The position numbers and the translations under genes were made by a program. A stretch of DNA of 64,000 nucleotides from Silurus meridionalis (Eukaryota; Chordata; Actinopteri; Siluriformes; Siluridae). Location: positions 7,105,992 through 7,169,991 of the forward strand of contig NC_060907.1 in NCBI RefSeq assembly GCF_014805685.1, given 5' to 3'. Below are positions 26,101 through 38,481 of this stretch, in pieces (the stretch's first letter is position 1; every line of letters starts with the position of its first letter). The notes under the pieces are model-generated. The model was given only the letters and a program-made list of their open reading frames with translations. It made no database searches and was not told the origin of the DNA.

Positions 26101-29100
26101 ACATCAATGAGAACCAGTACAAATTAACACGTTTTATTTTTTTCACAATTAAAGAACACTCACATTCGCAAAACATTTGTTGGAATGCAGTGTAAGATGT
26201 TTACCCACCTTCTCCCTTTAACTTTATTAAGGCAGATATATTTTAGACTTTCAGTTCAGCTTGTCTGGTTTTGGTTTAGTCGGCTTACCTGATTAATATA
26301 TCTGATGGAAAATAAAGGTGTAGTTTGTGTACACAGCATTTCTCTGTTTCCACTTGAAAACCCTAGAGGTTTAGTAACATAGTCATTTGCTGAATGTGTG
26401 TACAAATTCAATTTATATGCTAATTAAACAATGATTCACTTTCCATAGTGGTTTGAAGTTGATAATAGTTTTGATAATAATTGTCATGTTTGAACAGGGT
26501 CTAGGAAATAGTTTGTATGTAATTCTAATATCTCAATATTAATAACTGTTTTTTTCCCCCCTTCTATTGCAGATTTTAATCTTGGTGATGCCTTACTAGG
26601 TAAGTTAACACACATTTGTGAACTTGGAACATGTTTTAAATTTCAGTTGAACCTTCTAATAATTGGTTAATTTTATAAACATTTAGAAGAATGTGTTGTT
26701 GTTTTTTTTCACCTGTTTCCAATATTAAAAAACAAATTTGTATCATTCTTATTAATTATAATGCTCTGATTTTAAGATGATGAACCTACAGCTAAACCAG
26801 GTAAAGTCCCTATATATTTATTTCTTTACACTGTTTTTGTTACGTTGTTGACATTACAACGTTACACGTGTTTTGTAGTCTTAAAAAAATCTCCAAAGTT
26901 TGATATCCTGAAAGCTGTATAATTCAATATTTTAACCTTTCAAGGGTTATGAGAGTTTGAAGATTTAATAGATGTACACTATATTGCCAAATGTATTGGG
27001 ACACCTGCCCTTTCCTGCTATATGTGCTTTTTTTTCCAAACTGGAGGCACTCAATTGTACAGGACGTCTTTAGATGCACTATAATAGAATTTAGCATTCA
27101 CTTGAACTTAGAAACCCCAAACCTGTTCCAGCATGGCAATGTCCCTGTGCACAAAATGAGGTCCATGAAGATCTGGTTTACATGCTTTGGAGAGGAAGAT
27201 CTTGAGTCTCCTTCTATAGAGCTCTGATGAATTGGAACGCTGACTGCACAACAGGCTTCCTCACCTACATCAGTTCCTGCCTTTCATAATACCCTTGTGG
27301 CTGATGAACATAAATATCCATAAGCCCACTCCAAAATCTAGTGGAACATCTTTCCAGAAGAGTGGAGGGAATTATAAGAGCAAATTGGGACTAAATGTGG
27401 AATAAGATGCTCAAAAATCACATACCAAACTTATGACCGGGTGACCCAATACGTTTGGCAATATAGTGTATGCAAAAATTATCGGGACACCTGACTTTTT
27501 TTAGCCATTTGTGGTTCTTCCCCAAACTGTTACCACAAAGTTGGAGGCAAGTTGTATAGGATGTCTTTGGATGCAATAGCATAAAATGTTCCTTTCACTT
27601 GAGCTAGGAGGCCCAAACCTGTTCCAGCTTGACAATACCCCTGTGCACAAAGCAAACTTAATAAAGATATACTTTATATGGGTTGATCATGGGAAGATCT
27701 TGAGCAGAGCTCTAGCTTCAACCCTAGTGATCACCTTTAGGATGAATGTGAATGCTGAATGCGCCCCAGGCTTCTTCACTTGACCTATAGCAGTACCTGA
27801 CTTTACTAATACTCTTGTGGATGAATCTCTTAGAGCGTCTTCCCAGAAGAGTGGGGATTATTATAACGGCAAATTGAAACTAAATATGGAATGAGATTCT
27901 CAAATGTGCTTTTTTGAGACTCTCATTCTATATTTAGTTCAAAGAAATATATTAAAATATTATGTGATGAATCTATATAATATATGAGTTTCACATTTTG
28001 TGTTCAATTACTAAAATAAATCAACTATATATGAAATTCAAATTTTTGGAAATGCACCTGTATGTATCTATGTATGTGTTTGTGTATATACAGTGAGGAA
28101 AATAAGTATTTGAACACCCTGCTCTTTTGCAAATTCTCCCACTTAGAAATCATGGAGGGGTCTGAAATTGTCATCGTAGGTGCATGTCCACTGTGAGAGA
28201 CATAATCTAAAAAAAAAATCCAGAAACCACAATATGATTTTTAAACTATTTATTTGTATGATACAGCTGCAAATAAGTATTTGAACACCTGTCTATCAGC
28301 TAGAATTCTGACCCTCAAAAACCTGTTAGTCTGCCTTTAAAATGTCCACCTCCACTACATTTATTATCCTAAATTAGATGCACCTGTTTGAGGTCGTTAG
28401 CTGCATAAAGACATCCGTCCACCCCATACAATCAGTAAGAATCCAACTACTAACATGGCCAAGACCAAAGAGATGTCTAAAGACACTAGAGACAAAATTG
28501 TACACCTCCACAAGGCTGGAAAGGGCTACAGGGAAATTGCCAAGCAGCTTGGTGAAAAAAGGTCCACTGTTGGAGCAATCATTAGAAAATGGAAGAAGCT
28601 AAACATGACTGTCAATCTCCCTCGGACTGGGGCTCCATGCAAGATCTCACCTCGTGGGGTCTCAATGATCCTAAGAAAGGTGAGAAATCAGCCCAGAACG
28701 ACACCGGAGGAGCTGGTCAATGACCTGAAAAGAGCTGGGACCACTGTTTCCAAGGTTACTGTTGGTAATACTCTAAGACGTCATGGTTTAAAATCATGCA
28801 TGGCACGAAAGGTTCCCCTGCTTAAACCAGCACATGTCCAGGCACATCTTAAGTTTGCCAATGACCATTTGGATGATCCAGAGGAGTCATGGGAGAAAGT
28901 CATGTGGTCAGATGAGACCAAAATAGAACTTTTGGGTCATAATTCCACTAAACGTGTTTGGAGGAAGAAGAATGATGAGTACCATCCCAAGAACACCATC
29001 CCTTCTGTGAAGCATGGAAGTGGTAGCATCATGCTTTGGGGGTGTTTTTCTGCACATGGGACAGGGCGACTGCACTGTATTAAGGAGAGGATGACCGGGG

Positions 29101-29691
29101 CCATGTATTGCGAGATTTTGGGGAACAACCTCCTTCCCTCAGTTAGAGCATTGAAGATGGGTCGAGGCTGGGTCTTCCAACATGACAATGACCCGAAGCA
29201 CACAGCCAGGATAACCAAGGAGTGGCTCTGTAAGAAGCATATCAAGGTTCTGGCGTGGCCTAGCCAGTCTCCAGACCTAAACCCAATAGAGAATCTTTGG
29301 AAGGAGCTCAAACTCTGTGTTTCTCAGCAACAGGCCAGAAACCTGACTGATCTAGAGAAGATCTGTGTGGAGGAGTGGGCCAAAATCCCTCCTGCAGTGT
29401 GTGCAAACCTGGTGAAAAACTACAGGAAACGTTTACCTCTGTAATTGCAAATAAAGGCTACTGTACCAAATATTAACATTGACTTTCTCAGGTGTTCAAA
29501 TACTTATTTGCAGCTGTATCATACAAATAAATAGTTAAAAAATCATATATTGTGATTTCTGGATTTTTTTTTTGAGATTATGTCTCTCACAGTGAACATG
29601 CACCTACGATGACAATTTCAGACCCCTCCATGATTTCTAAGTGGGAGAACTTGCAAAATAGCAGGGTGTTCAAATACTTATTTTCCTCACT

Positions 29692-29725
<34 letters not shown>

Positions 29726-31981
29726 TTTCATTTGTTTCCAATATTAAAAAACAAATTTGTATCATTCTTATTAATTATAATGCTCTGATTTTAAGATGAG
29801 GATGTGACTACAGCTAAACCAGGTAAAGTCCCTATATATTTATTTCTTTACACAGTTTTTGTTAAGTTGTTGACATTACAACATGTTACATGTGTTTTGT
29901 AGTCTGAAAAAAATCTTCAACGTTTGGAATCATGAAAACTGTATAATTCACTATTTTAATATTTTAAGGGTTATGAGAGTTTGGAGATTTAATAAAGCAT
30001 TTCACTGCATGTCGTACCCTGTATGTATGTCTATGTGACAAATAAGATTTGATTTGATTTGATTTTTAATAGATATACACTATATTGCCAAATGTTTTGG
30101 GACACCTGAGCTTTCTTGCTATATGTGGTTCTTTTCCAGGCACTTAATTGTACAGGACGTCTTTAGATGCACTATAATAGAATTTAGCATTCACTTGAAC
30201 TTGGAAACCCCAAACCTGTTCTAGCATGGCAATGCCCCTGTGCACAAAGTAAGCTCATTGAAGATCTGGTTTACATGCTTTGGAGAGGAAGATCTTGAGT
30301 GTCCTGCTATAGAGCTCTGATCTCATCCCTACTGAACACCTTTGGGATGAATGCGAATGCTGACTGCACCCCAGGCCTCCTCATCTACATCAGTTCCAGC
30401 CTTTCATAATACCCTTGTGGCTGAGGAACACAAATATCCATAAGCCCACTCCAAAATCTAGTGGAACATCTTTCCAGAAGAGTGGAGGGAATTATAAGAG
30501 CAAATTGGGACTAAATGTGGAATAAGATGCTCAAAAATCATATTTTAAACTTATGACCGGGTGACCCAATACTTTTGGCAATATAGTGTATGCAAAAAAT
30601 TATCGGGACACCTGACTTTTTCAGCCATTTGTGGTTCTTCCCCAAACTGTTACCACAAAGTTGGAGTCAAGTTGTATAGGATGTCTTCGGATGCAATAGC
30701 ATAAAATGTTTTTTTTACTTGAGCTAGGAGGCCCAAACCTGTTCCAGCTTGACAATACCCCTGTGCACAAAGCAATGCACATCCAGCTTTAAAAAAAAAA
30801 AAAAAAAAAAAAGGGCAGTGGTAGTCCAGTGGTTAAGGCTCTGGGTTACTGATCACAAGGTCAGCGGTTCGAACCCCAGCACAGCCAAGCTACCACTGTT
30901 GAGCCCTTGGGCTTATTAATTATAATAAAGATATACTTTATATATGTTGATCAAGGGAAGATCTTGAGCAGAGCTCTAGCTTCAACCCTAGTGATCACCT
31001 TTAGGATGAATGTGAATGTTGAATGTGCTCCAGGCTTCTTCACTTGACCTATAGCAGTACCTGACTTTGCTAATATCCTTGTGGGTGAATCTCTTAGAGC
31101 GTCTTCCCAGAAGAGTGGGGATTATTATAACAGCAAATGGGAACTAAATATGGAATGAGATTCTCAAATGTGATTTTTTGAGAATCTCATTCTATATTTA
31201 GTTCAAAGAAATATATTGAAATATTATGTGATAAAGCTATATAATATACAAGTTTCAAGTTTTGTATTAAATCACTAAAATAAATCAACTATTTATGAAA
31301 TTCAAATGTATTGAAATGCACCTGTATGTATCTATGTATGTGTTTGTGTATATATAATTTTTTTAAATATAATTTTTATTTATTTATAGATAGATAGATG
31401 CACCTGTATGTGTGCGTACCCACACAAAAAAAGTTAATAAATTCCACAAAATAAATTCCTAATCTGAATGAGTGTCAGGACAATATCTGGTGAAATCTGG
31501 TGCTGTTAATAACAACTTCAAGATGCAGTTTGTTGTTTTGTCAAAGTGTTTCTAGGGCTCTGGAAATATAGAATTTCATATACACCTTCAGAGAAAAGCT
31601 TTGCAGTATTACTATTTACTGAATCTGGCTAGTTTCTCCCTTTCCAGTTTCTCTTTACATATTCTCGGCTCTACCTCATACCGTATCACAGCTGCTTCAC
31701 TCTTCCTCTTTTCTTCCAAAAGCAACTTAAGATGCATACGCAATATCTATAGAGGGTTGTTTTGTCAATTGTTTGGCAATATATTTCTTATAGATGTAAA
31801 AGGGGGGTAGAGGTAGCAGAGTTTTCTAAACAGTAAGCAGCAATGCAAGAATTTATTGCATGTATTTCTGTATATATTTCTTATAGTTATCCTTCCTACT
31901 GTTAATAACTTCATATTGTATGCTTCTGTAGAAACTAAGAAACCTGTAGTTCCAGCAAAAGATGGAGGTATGAGTCCTATT

Positions 31982-32056
<75 letters not shown>

Positions 32057-32775
32057 TGTGTGTCTATGTATTATCACTACTGTTAATGTCCTCCATTTTC
32101 TACAGGTGACCTTAGTGATGACGATCTTGCTTTTGCTAGTGATGGACACAAGCCTGATCCTGGTAAAGGAGATCGGTCTGGAGGTACACCCTGATCTCAG
32201 ACTATATTTCAAATCAAACTAAAAACGAAACATTCATTAATTTTTTTATGGATTGCAAAATAGAATTTAGAGATAAAGCGGAAAAAAAACAAATCCTAAA
32301 CCATCTTTTATGAAGCAAACCTGACCTCGCAAGAACAAAAGAATTGTTCCAAAACTTAATCTGCCGTGTGTTGATCTGTACAAATGCTTGGAAAGAGTCA
32401 GTCAGGTTTCCATGCAGATAAATTAAGTCTATTTGAATGCTGCAATACAGTGCTGGTTATAAAAGCATAACTCATAATTCTATGCAAGGACAGTGTATTG
32501 CATGTGGACAATGTCTTACATTCAGCTGTTGTTAAAGCAGTGCTCTTGCTATCACTATAAAACACAGTGTATAAAAACAGAAGCAACTTTACCCAATATA
32601 AATGTGACTGCAGCAAAATGCAGATTTTTGGACTCTATGATTTGATATTGCAGCCAGTGATGTTGCTGAAATGATCTGGAATAAAGGCGTGTAGTGATGC
32701 AGATTATTTCCTATTCATTCACATCATTTTGTGACTTACAAAATTGAAATCTTATGTTGAAATTGTTTATTTCTG

Positions 32776-32849
<74 letters not shown>

Positions 32850-32857
32850 TGTATAGT

Positions 32858-32937
<80 letters not shown>

Positions 32938-35900
32938 ACATTTTTACATGTAATACTATAATAAACAGGGTCTTTTCAGGCACAGTGGAATTGAACTGAG
33001 GAATTTTTACTTCCTGAGCAATCAGGTCACAAAATGAATGCTATAATGATTATGAAAAGATTTTATTTAATCTCATTCAGCTAGCAATCTAGAGTAGTTA
33101 GTTAGCAAAATACTAGCATGAACTGCTTAGAATGTTGTTTTGTTTACAGTGTGTGAAAGCATCAAAAAGCAGTTATTTTTTATTGTGTTCTTTAATTTTC
33201 TGATTTTCTTCATTAGTATTTCTTATTCATTTCTGTTTTTTGTTTCTCCCTGTGCCTGTTCCTGTAGGCGTAGATGATTTCGGTGGAGTCACAGGTAAGA
33301 TGTTCTTCCTTTTTTTATGGTTAACATGTGCTGTGGTCTGTGTTGACTAGAAACACAAAACATGGGAAATTTGACTAGAATTTGCTAAATTTAGTACATT
33401 TAATTAATGAGAAGATCCTATCGGCTGATTCATATTGGTGTTTGGTTTGAATTGGTTAGTACAATCCTAAACAGATGTAAAGAGGAAGGAAGTGTGTAAT
33501 GTCAGGAAACGGCTGTGATATGTATATATGACGTGTAAAGTGTACAGTCTTATCTGTGTATTTATAGTGTTTCAAATATCTGAATTTGGATGTACACCTT
33601 CAAAACCACAGTAACCCTGAACAGGCAGTTACTAAGGATACTGTAAATGTAATAAATCACACAGTCAGCTACTTTTACACTAACAAAAACAACACTACAT
33701 AATGTGTTAATAGGCTTTTTTGCCACAGAAATTTCATCGCTTAACCCCCCAAGCCCCCCACCCCCCGGAAAAAAAATTAATAATGTAGTCATATATGATT
33801 ACAACTCGATACAGATATTTATATCAGCTACAATCCTGCATGTTAAAAAGACTCATATATCTTACATTTGTTTGTACATTTTTCTCTTTAGATGACCGAG
33901 ATGACGAAACTAAGGGTAAATACACATTATTTTATTGAGATTATTGGGTTATTCATATTATAATATTATAGTCTTGTCTAAATTTTGTTACTAGTGTTGG
34001 TCCTCAGAGATGTTATGTTAAATCTAGCCTCACTAATCCTAATATTGAGTTTATATGTTTTGTAGATTTTATAAAAGGAGTTCTGTATTGTTTTTTTTTG
34101 TTTTTGTTTTTTACAGTATTTTTTACAATTTACTTTGACACACACCTAAAGACTATTTACTATGACACACAACTCAGTTTACATTGAACATTGACACAAA
34201 CCTACCTCAACACAATATCTCAATAAACAGAACCTCCTCTAAAATATTGTCTCTACACTTCTGGAAATCTATTTTTTTTTTTTTTACTTTTGCAATTTTT
34301 AGTGTTTTAGCTTCCTAAACAGCTCTATTTATAAACCTCAGGGTTCATAACAAAGAGTGTATTTATTGCCAGCCACAGTAGTTTCATGAAACCCTTTTTG
34401 TCTAGCTTTACTTGAGGGTTTTTGATATATATAATGGAATTCTCCTTAAAGGGTGTCATATGATTCAGCATGAAAATCCTCATAGAGACAAACTGAAGAA
34501 AGTTTTACAGTTCTAGTTGAGACCCTTTTCCCCATGTGTATATATTACACTGCTTTACTATAAGAAAACAACAAGTGGTTTTGATGGTTATATGTTCGGG
34601 CTTCCTGAGGGTTCCTTCGTGTTGTAGTGCAAAGGGACCCAATGAAAGCACATTACATTGTTAGATGGAAATGCTGTTTTTTTGTTTTGTTTTTATAAAC
34701 TGATACCTGCTGTGGTAAGGTTATGTGTGAAAACTTTATGGGTTTTATAGGTGTTATTTTTTTGGATAATGCGGTCTTAGAATGAAATGTTCTTTGGATT
34801 TGCTGGATAATGAGCAGTTTATGATTCTTCTTGGAAACTCTGTTGTAGTGTTATAGATAGAACCTTTACCCAGAGAAACAAAACCAAGAAATCACTGGAT
34901 GGACTCCTGTGGACAAGTATGGACAAGTATTGTATGTAGTCTAACAACAGTAACACTGAAAAAAAAAAATGAAAAAAAAACCCAGACTGTGGTGTTTTGC
35001 ATTTAAAGGTTTCTCCAAAGGGACATCTGAAAACCTGTTATTATGCTGGATATTTCCAACTTTCTGTTTGTGCACTCTATAGGGGTTTCTCAGATTCTGG
35101 ATATTTAAGGGTTTCTGGCCAATTTAAATCTACGAAAAAGGTGTTGGTGAGCGTTCTTGGGTAGGGACAAGCTCTGGTTTCCTATAAATGAATGTGGAAC
35201 CCTTTCTGAAAGGGAAATAAGATGTTGTGTTTTGTGCACAACAGGTTTTACACTGGGTTCTCCTATAGAAACAAATGCAGATTCAAATTAAGCTGTTCAG
35301 AGTGTTAGATGGATCTTTTTTTTTTATGCATCTGTCTACCTTTTTAGTAGAGTGGACTAGTTAAGAGCTCTGACTTCCAGAGTTCAGTCTTATCCAGTCC
35401 GTTTATCTTTGTGTTAAAAAGTTTGAAATCTTTTAATTATTTTCCACAGAAGAACTAACATACTAAGGCTTAAAAGTGTTAGTTAGAGCATGTTTACAGT
35501 TTGGTCACAGTTTGTCATGTGAATTGTCTTTTTTTTTTTTTTTTTATAGAAAGTGCTTTGCTCTGCAGTAGGCATCTCCTATTAGTCCTGTTCAGGAAAC
35601 ACATTTTGACATCTATGGCTAAATCTTCTCTTAATTTAAACAGTAATTTACATTTGCGGCATTTAGCAGACGCCCTTATCCAGAGCGATGTACAAAAGTG
35701 CTTTGAGTCTCTAGCAATGAATAAATCTACACTGATACGCAAGTTTGCAAACTTAATATAACTCTTGAATTCTACAAAGCAAACTTGGAAAGTGCTAATT
35801 TAAGTGTTTCAGGAAGAGGTAGGTCTTCAACCGTCACTTGAAGATAGCCAGGGACTCCGCTGTACGGACATCTAGGGGAAGTTCATTCCACCACCTCGGT

Positions 35901-38401
35901 GCCAGAACAGAGAAGAGCCTTGAAGTATTCGTACCTCTCATTCTGAGAGAAGGTGGTATCAGTCGAGCAGTGCTGGAGGATCTCAGACAGCGTGGTGCAG
36001 TGAGTGATGTGATGAGGTCTCTGAGGTCATCATCATCATCATCATCATGTTTTCTCTGTTTGTGTTCTATATGGTGGATGTTCAGCCTCTTCTAGAGATG
36101 GCTGAACTTTTAGAACGACTGAACTAGCTGTAATAGATGAGTAAACACTTGGTAGATTAGTAAGTTCTCTTATGTGCGGTCGTAGGAGTGGTCTGTATTT
36201 TCAACATTTCATCGGCTCTTAATAAAAGTTCTGTTAAATAGAATAGAGTTGATCTTTGTGGTTCTGTATGTATGCTCTGTAAACAGGAACAAATATCAGT
36301 AATTTCAGAAAGCTCCACCACTTTCACTGGCACACATTGTTCCTGACACACCAATGCCCCTTGGTAATACTAACTGTCAACAGTAATTCTGAAGTGTGAC
36401 ATGATTTGTATATTTGGTATCCTTTAGTTGTCCTTGTGTTTAGAATAAGGCCCACTTTCAAAACGTCCCTGCCTTCCTTTTATTCCTTTTATTGTCTTTT
36501 CCTTCTTGTTTTAACTTTTTTTAGCATCTATTGTACTGGTAGCGTAACTGTCTACTCGTTTTTTTTAGCTAGAATCTGGAAAGATTTGAATTTTTGGTGA
36601 TAAATATGGGCGGCAGGTACATGTATGCCTGGTTGGATCCGGACTCGCGCAGTTAGGATATAGAAATGCTGAAAGTTTAAAGTTTATGATGAAGTCCCTA
36701 ATAGTAATAATATCCCAGGAAGAATACACAGGAAAAGGCATGCACTTGCAAATCATGGAAGTATGACCCTGTGTCGCACTGGTAGATTATGAATGCTTAT
36801 GCCCTTTAATTTGGTCTTCATCTGCTCCTTGTAGCATAAACTGCATGTTCGGATTTCTGTGTGTTTTTAAAAAGCACTTTGGCAGATTTAAATGCCCCAT
36901 GATGCTTTCATGAGCGCCAGACATTCCAACACATGGAGGAAATTACTGTAGTGGTCTGGTGATCTGGTGCTTGGATTTCAGATTCCATCTTAACAGCAAT
37001 TTCAAAACACACGTCCATCTTGTTCTTATACTGTATTGGTGCTTCGAATCCTTTATTTGCTGTCTTTATTTCACTCATGATGCTGGAAATTCTACTGATG
37101 TAGGTAATGAGGACCGGGGTTCAGTCAGCATTCCCATTCGGAGGTCAGAGCTCCATAGCAGGCGGCTCAAGATCATCAAACATTGTAACCCATATGTTCA
37201 TTGAGCTTTGTTTTGGTTCTCCTAGTTCTATTGAAGGGAAAATGTAAGGCTACCACATCCAAAGAATCCTATAAAATTCTACAAACTCTGAACTTGAGTA
37301 AAAGTAGAAATACAGTAGGTAAAATGTTGCGAAAAGTATTCGAAGTGCTCCCTTCAAACCTCCACTTGAGTAGAAGTACAAAAGTCAAAAGTATTTGCAT
37401 TTAAATGTACTTAAGTATCCAAAGTATACTTGACAGAGTATTTGACTTTTTACTCAAATGCAGTGAAGTTCAAGTAAAAGTCTCCCTAAATAGAAATACT
37501 TCTTTAAAGTACAAATACATGAAAAATCTACTTAAGTACAGCAACGAATTACATTGACTTTGTTACTGTCCACCACTGGTTTTTCGGTTGTACTTAAAAG
37601 TCATAGAAAGCATGGTTTGCTTTACTTTGGCTGTCTGTGATGTGAGAGACAGTTCTCTAAAATCTCTGCTTCGATATCCTGTTGTTGCAGAACTATACCC
37701 GCAGTGGCTGAAGCTCCTGACGTTGCTAGGAGATAACATGCCAGAAGGCCTCCTTGCCTGGATTGCCAACTCTAAACAAGTTGTACTGTCCCTTCTAGAA
37801 AGGCTGCTGGAGATCCTGGACTTAGCCGATACAGAGAAGCAGACTTGATCCCAATGAGTCTGTTTGTCTGGTTACATTAAAAGCAAGAGGCATGTTTGAA
37901 CAGGCTACTGAAGGTGGTTTGGTGGTGTGACTGTTGTTGGTATTTCAGTTAAAACTAAGCTTTATGTATAGTTACTCCATCTATGGTTTGGATAATGGAT
38001 TTATTATTTGTTATTTTTTCTGGAACTCTGACCTATGATAAGCTAATAGCTGAAGTGGTGTGGTTTTTTTTTTTTTCACTTCCTGTTTATTTCCAAACAA
38101 AGTCAGAACGACCATTCTTCCTTAATTACACTGAATCTGCTTACAATACAGTAATGGTGGTTGCTAGTTGCTAGTTTTAGAACAAACCAGCTCCTCCTCT
38201 GAGGTTTTGTGCTATGAAGTCATCCCCCAGGCCTTTAATGGGACATTCCTCTCAGCTACTGCTCTTCAAAGCTCAACACCTTAAAGCTCATGCTTTGCTG
38301 TTTTTTTTTTTTACTATTCTCGATTAAAAACATTAGTTGTAGCCATTTCTGATACCATTTTGGAATAATTCTTTATCATTTTTGGTTTTCAATAGTAAAA
38401 A

Positions 38402-38481
<80 letters not shown>

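Larger units (their letters stand above)
17199..26572 (+). other. cd99 intron 1 (9.4 kb)
   Basis: Repeat-rich, AT-rich sequence holding the local duplication at 17982-18606, the terminal-repeat element at 19364-20019, the hAT-like repeat near 20955-21522, dispersed repeats at 21775 and 22725, and a LINE fragment at 24590. Between these I see no exon with CD99 character. The 148-codon minus ORF at 21320-21766 runs through repeat sequence. Confidence 0.6.
26716..28090. repeat. Exon-bearing duplication, copy A
   Basis: This copy matches 29727-31358 along its length, starting 'ctgtttccaatattaaaaaa' and ending 'gtatctatgtatgtgtttgtgtatata'. It includes cd99 exon 3 and two Tc1-like relic segments. 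The intact Tc1 transposon is inserted at its right end, and the flanking TA-rich words continue on the far side of the transposon. Confidence 0.85.
28091..29692 (+). mobile_element. Full-length Tc1/mariner transposon
   Basis: The element begins cagtgaggaaaataagtatt and ends with its reverse complement, flanked on both sides by TA (28089-28090 and 29693-29694), as Tc1 insertion demands. Inverted repeats of about 200 bp (28091-28291 and 29489-29692) differ at only a handful of positions. Each repeats the 'aataagtatttgaacacc' motif at its outer and inner end, an IR/DR arrangement. The transposase between them is open from start to stop. High arm identity and an intact ORF indicate a recent insertion. 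Confidence 0.95.
29727..31358. repeat. Exon-bearing duplication, copy B
   Basis: Second copy of the 26716-28090 unit. It has gained a retroposon tail ('catttcactgcatgtcgtac' and repeated 'gatttgatttgattt') near 29997-30065 and a SINE fragment at 30790-30912, so it is longer. The cd99 exon it carries has a different length (27 vs 24 nt) but stays in frame. Confidence 0.85.

Noticed and set aside
28937..29311. 124-codon minus-strand ORF
   Set aside because: It is an antisense shadow of the Tc1 transposase.
30811..30912. Possible tRNA gene with B-box ggttcgaacccc
   Set aside because: No acceptor, D or anticodon stem can be paired. The segment matches the SINE head at 7406.
29727..31358. Idea that copy B is an assembly duplication of copy A
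   Set aside because: The copies differ by many substitutions, an extra codon in the exon, a retroposon tail and a SINE fragment, so it is a genuine diverged duplication.
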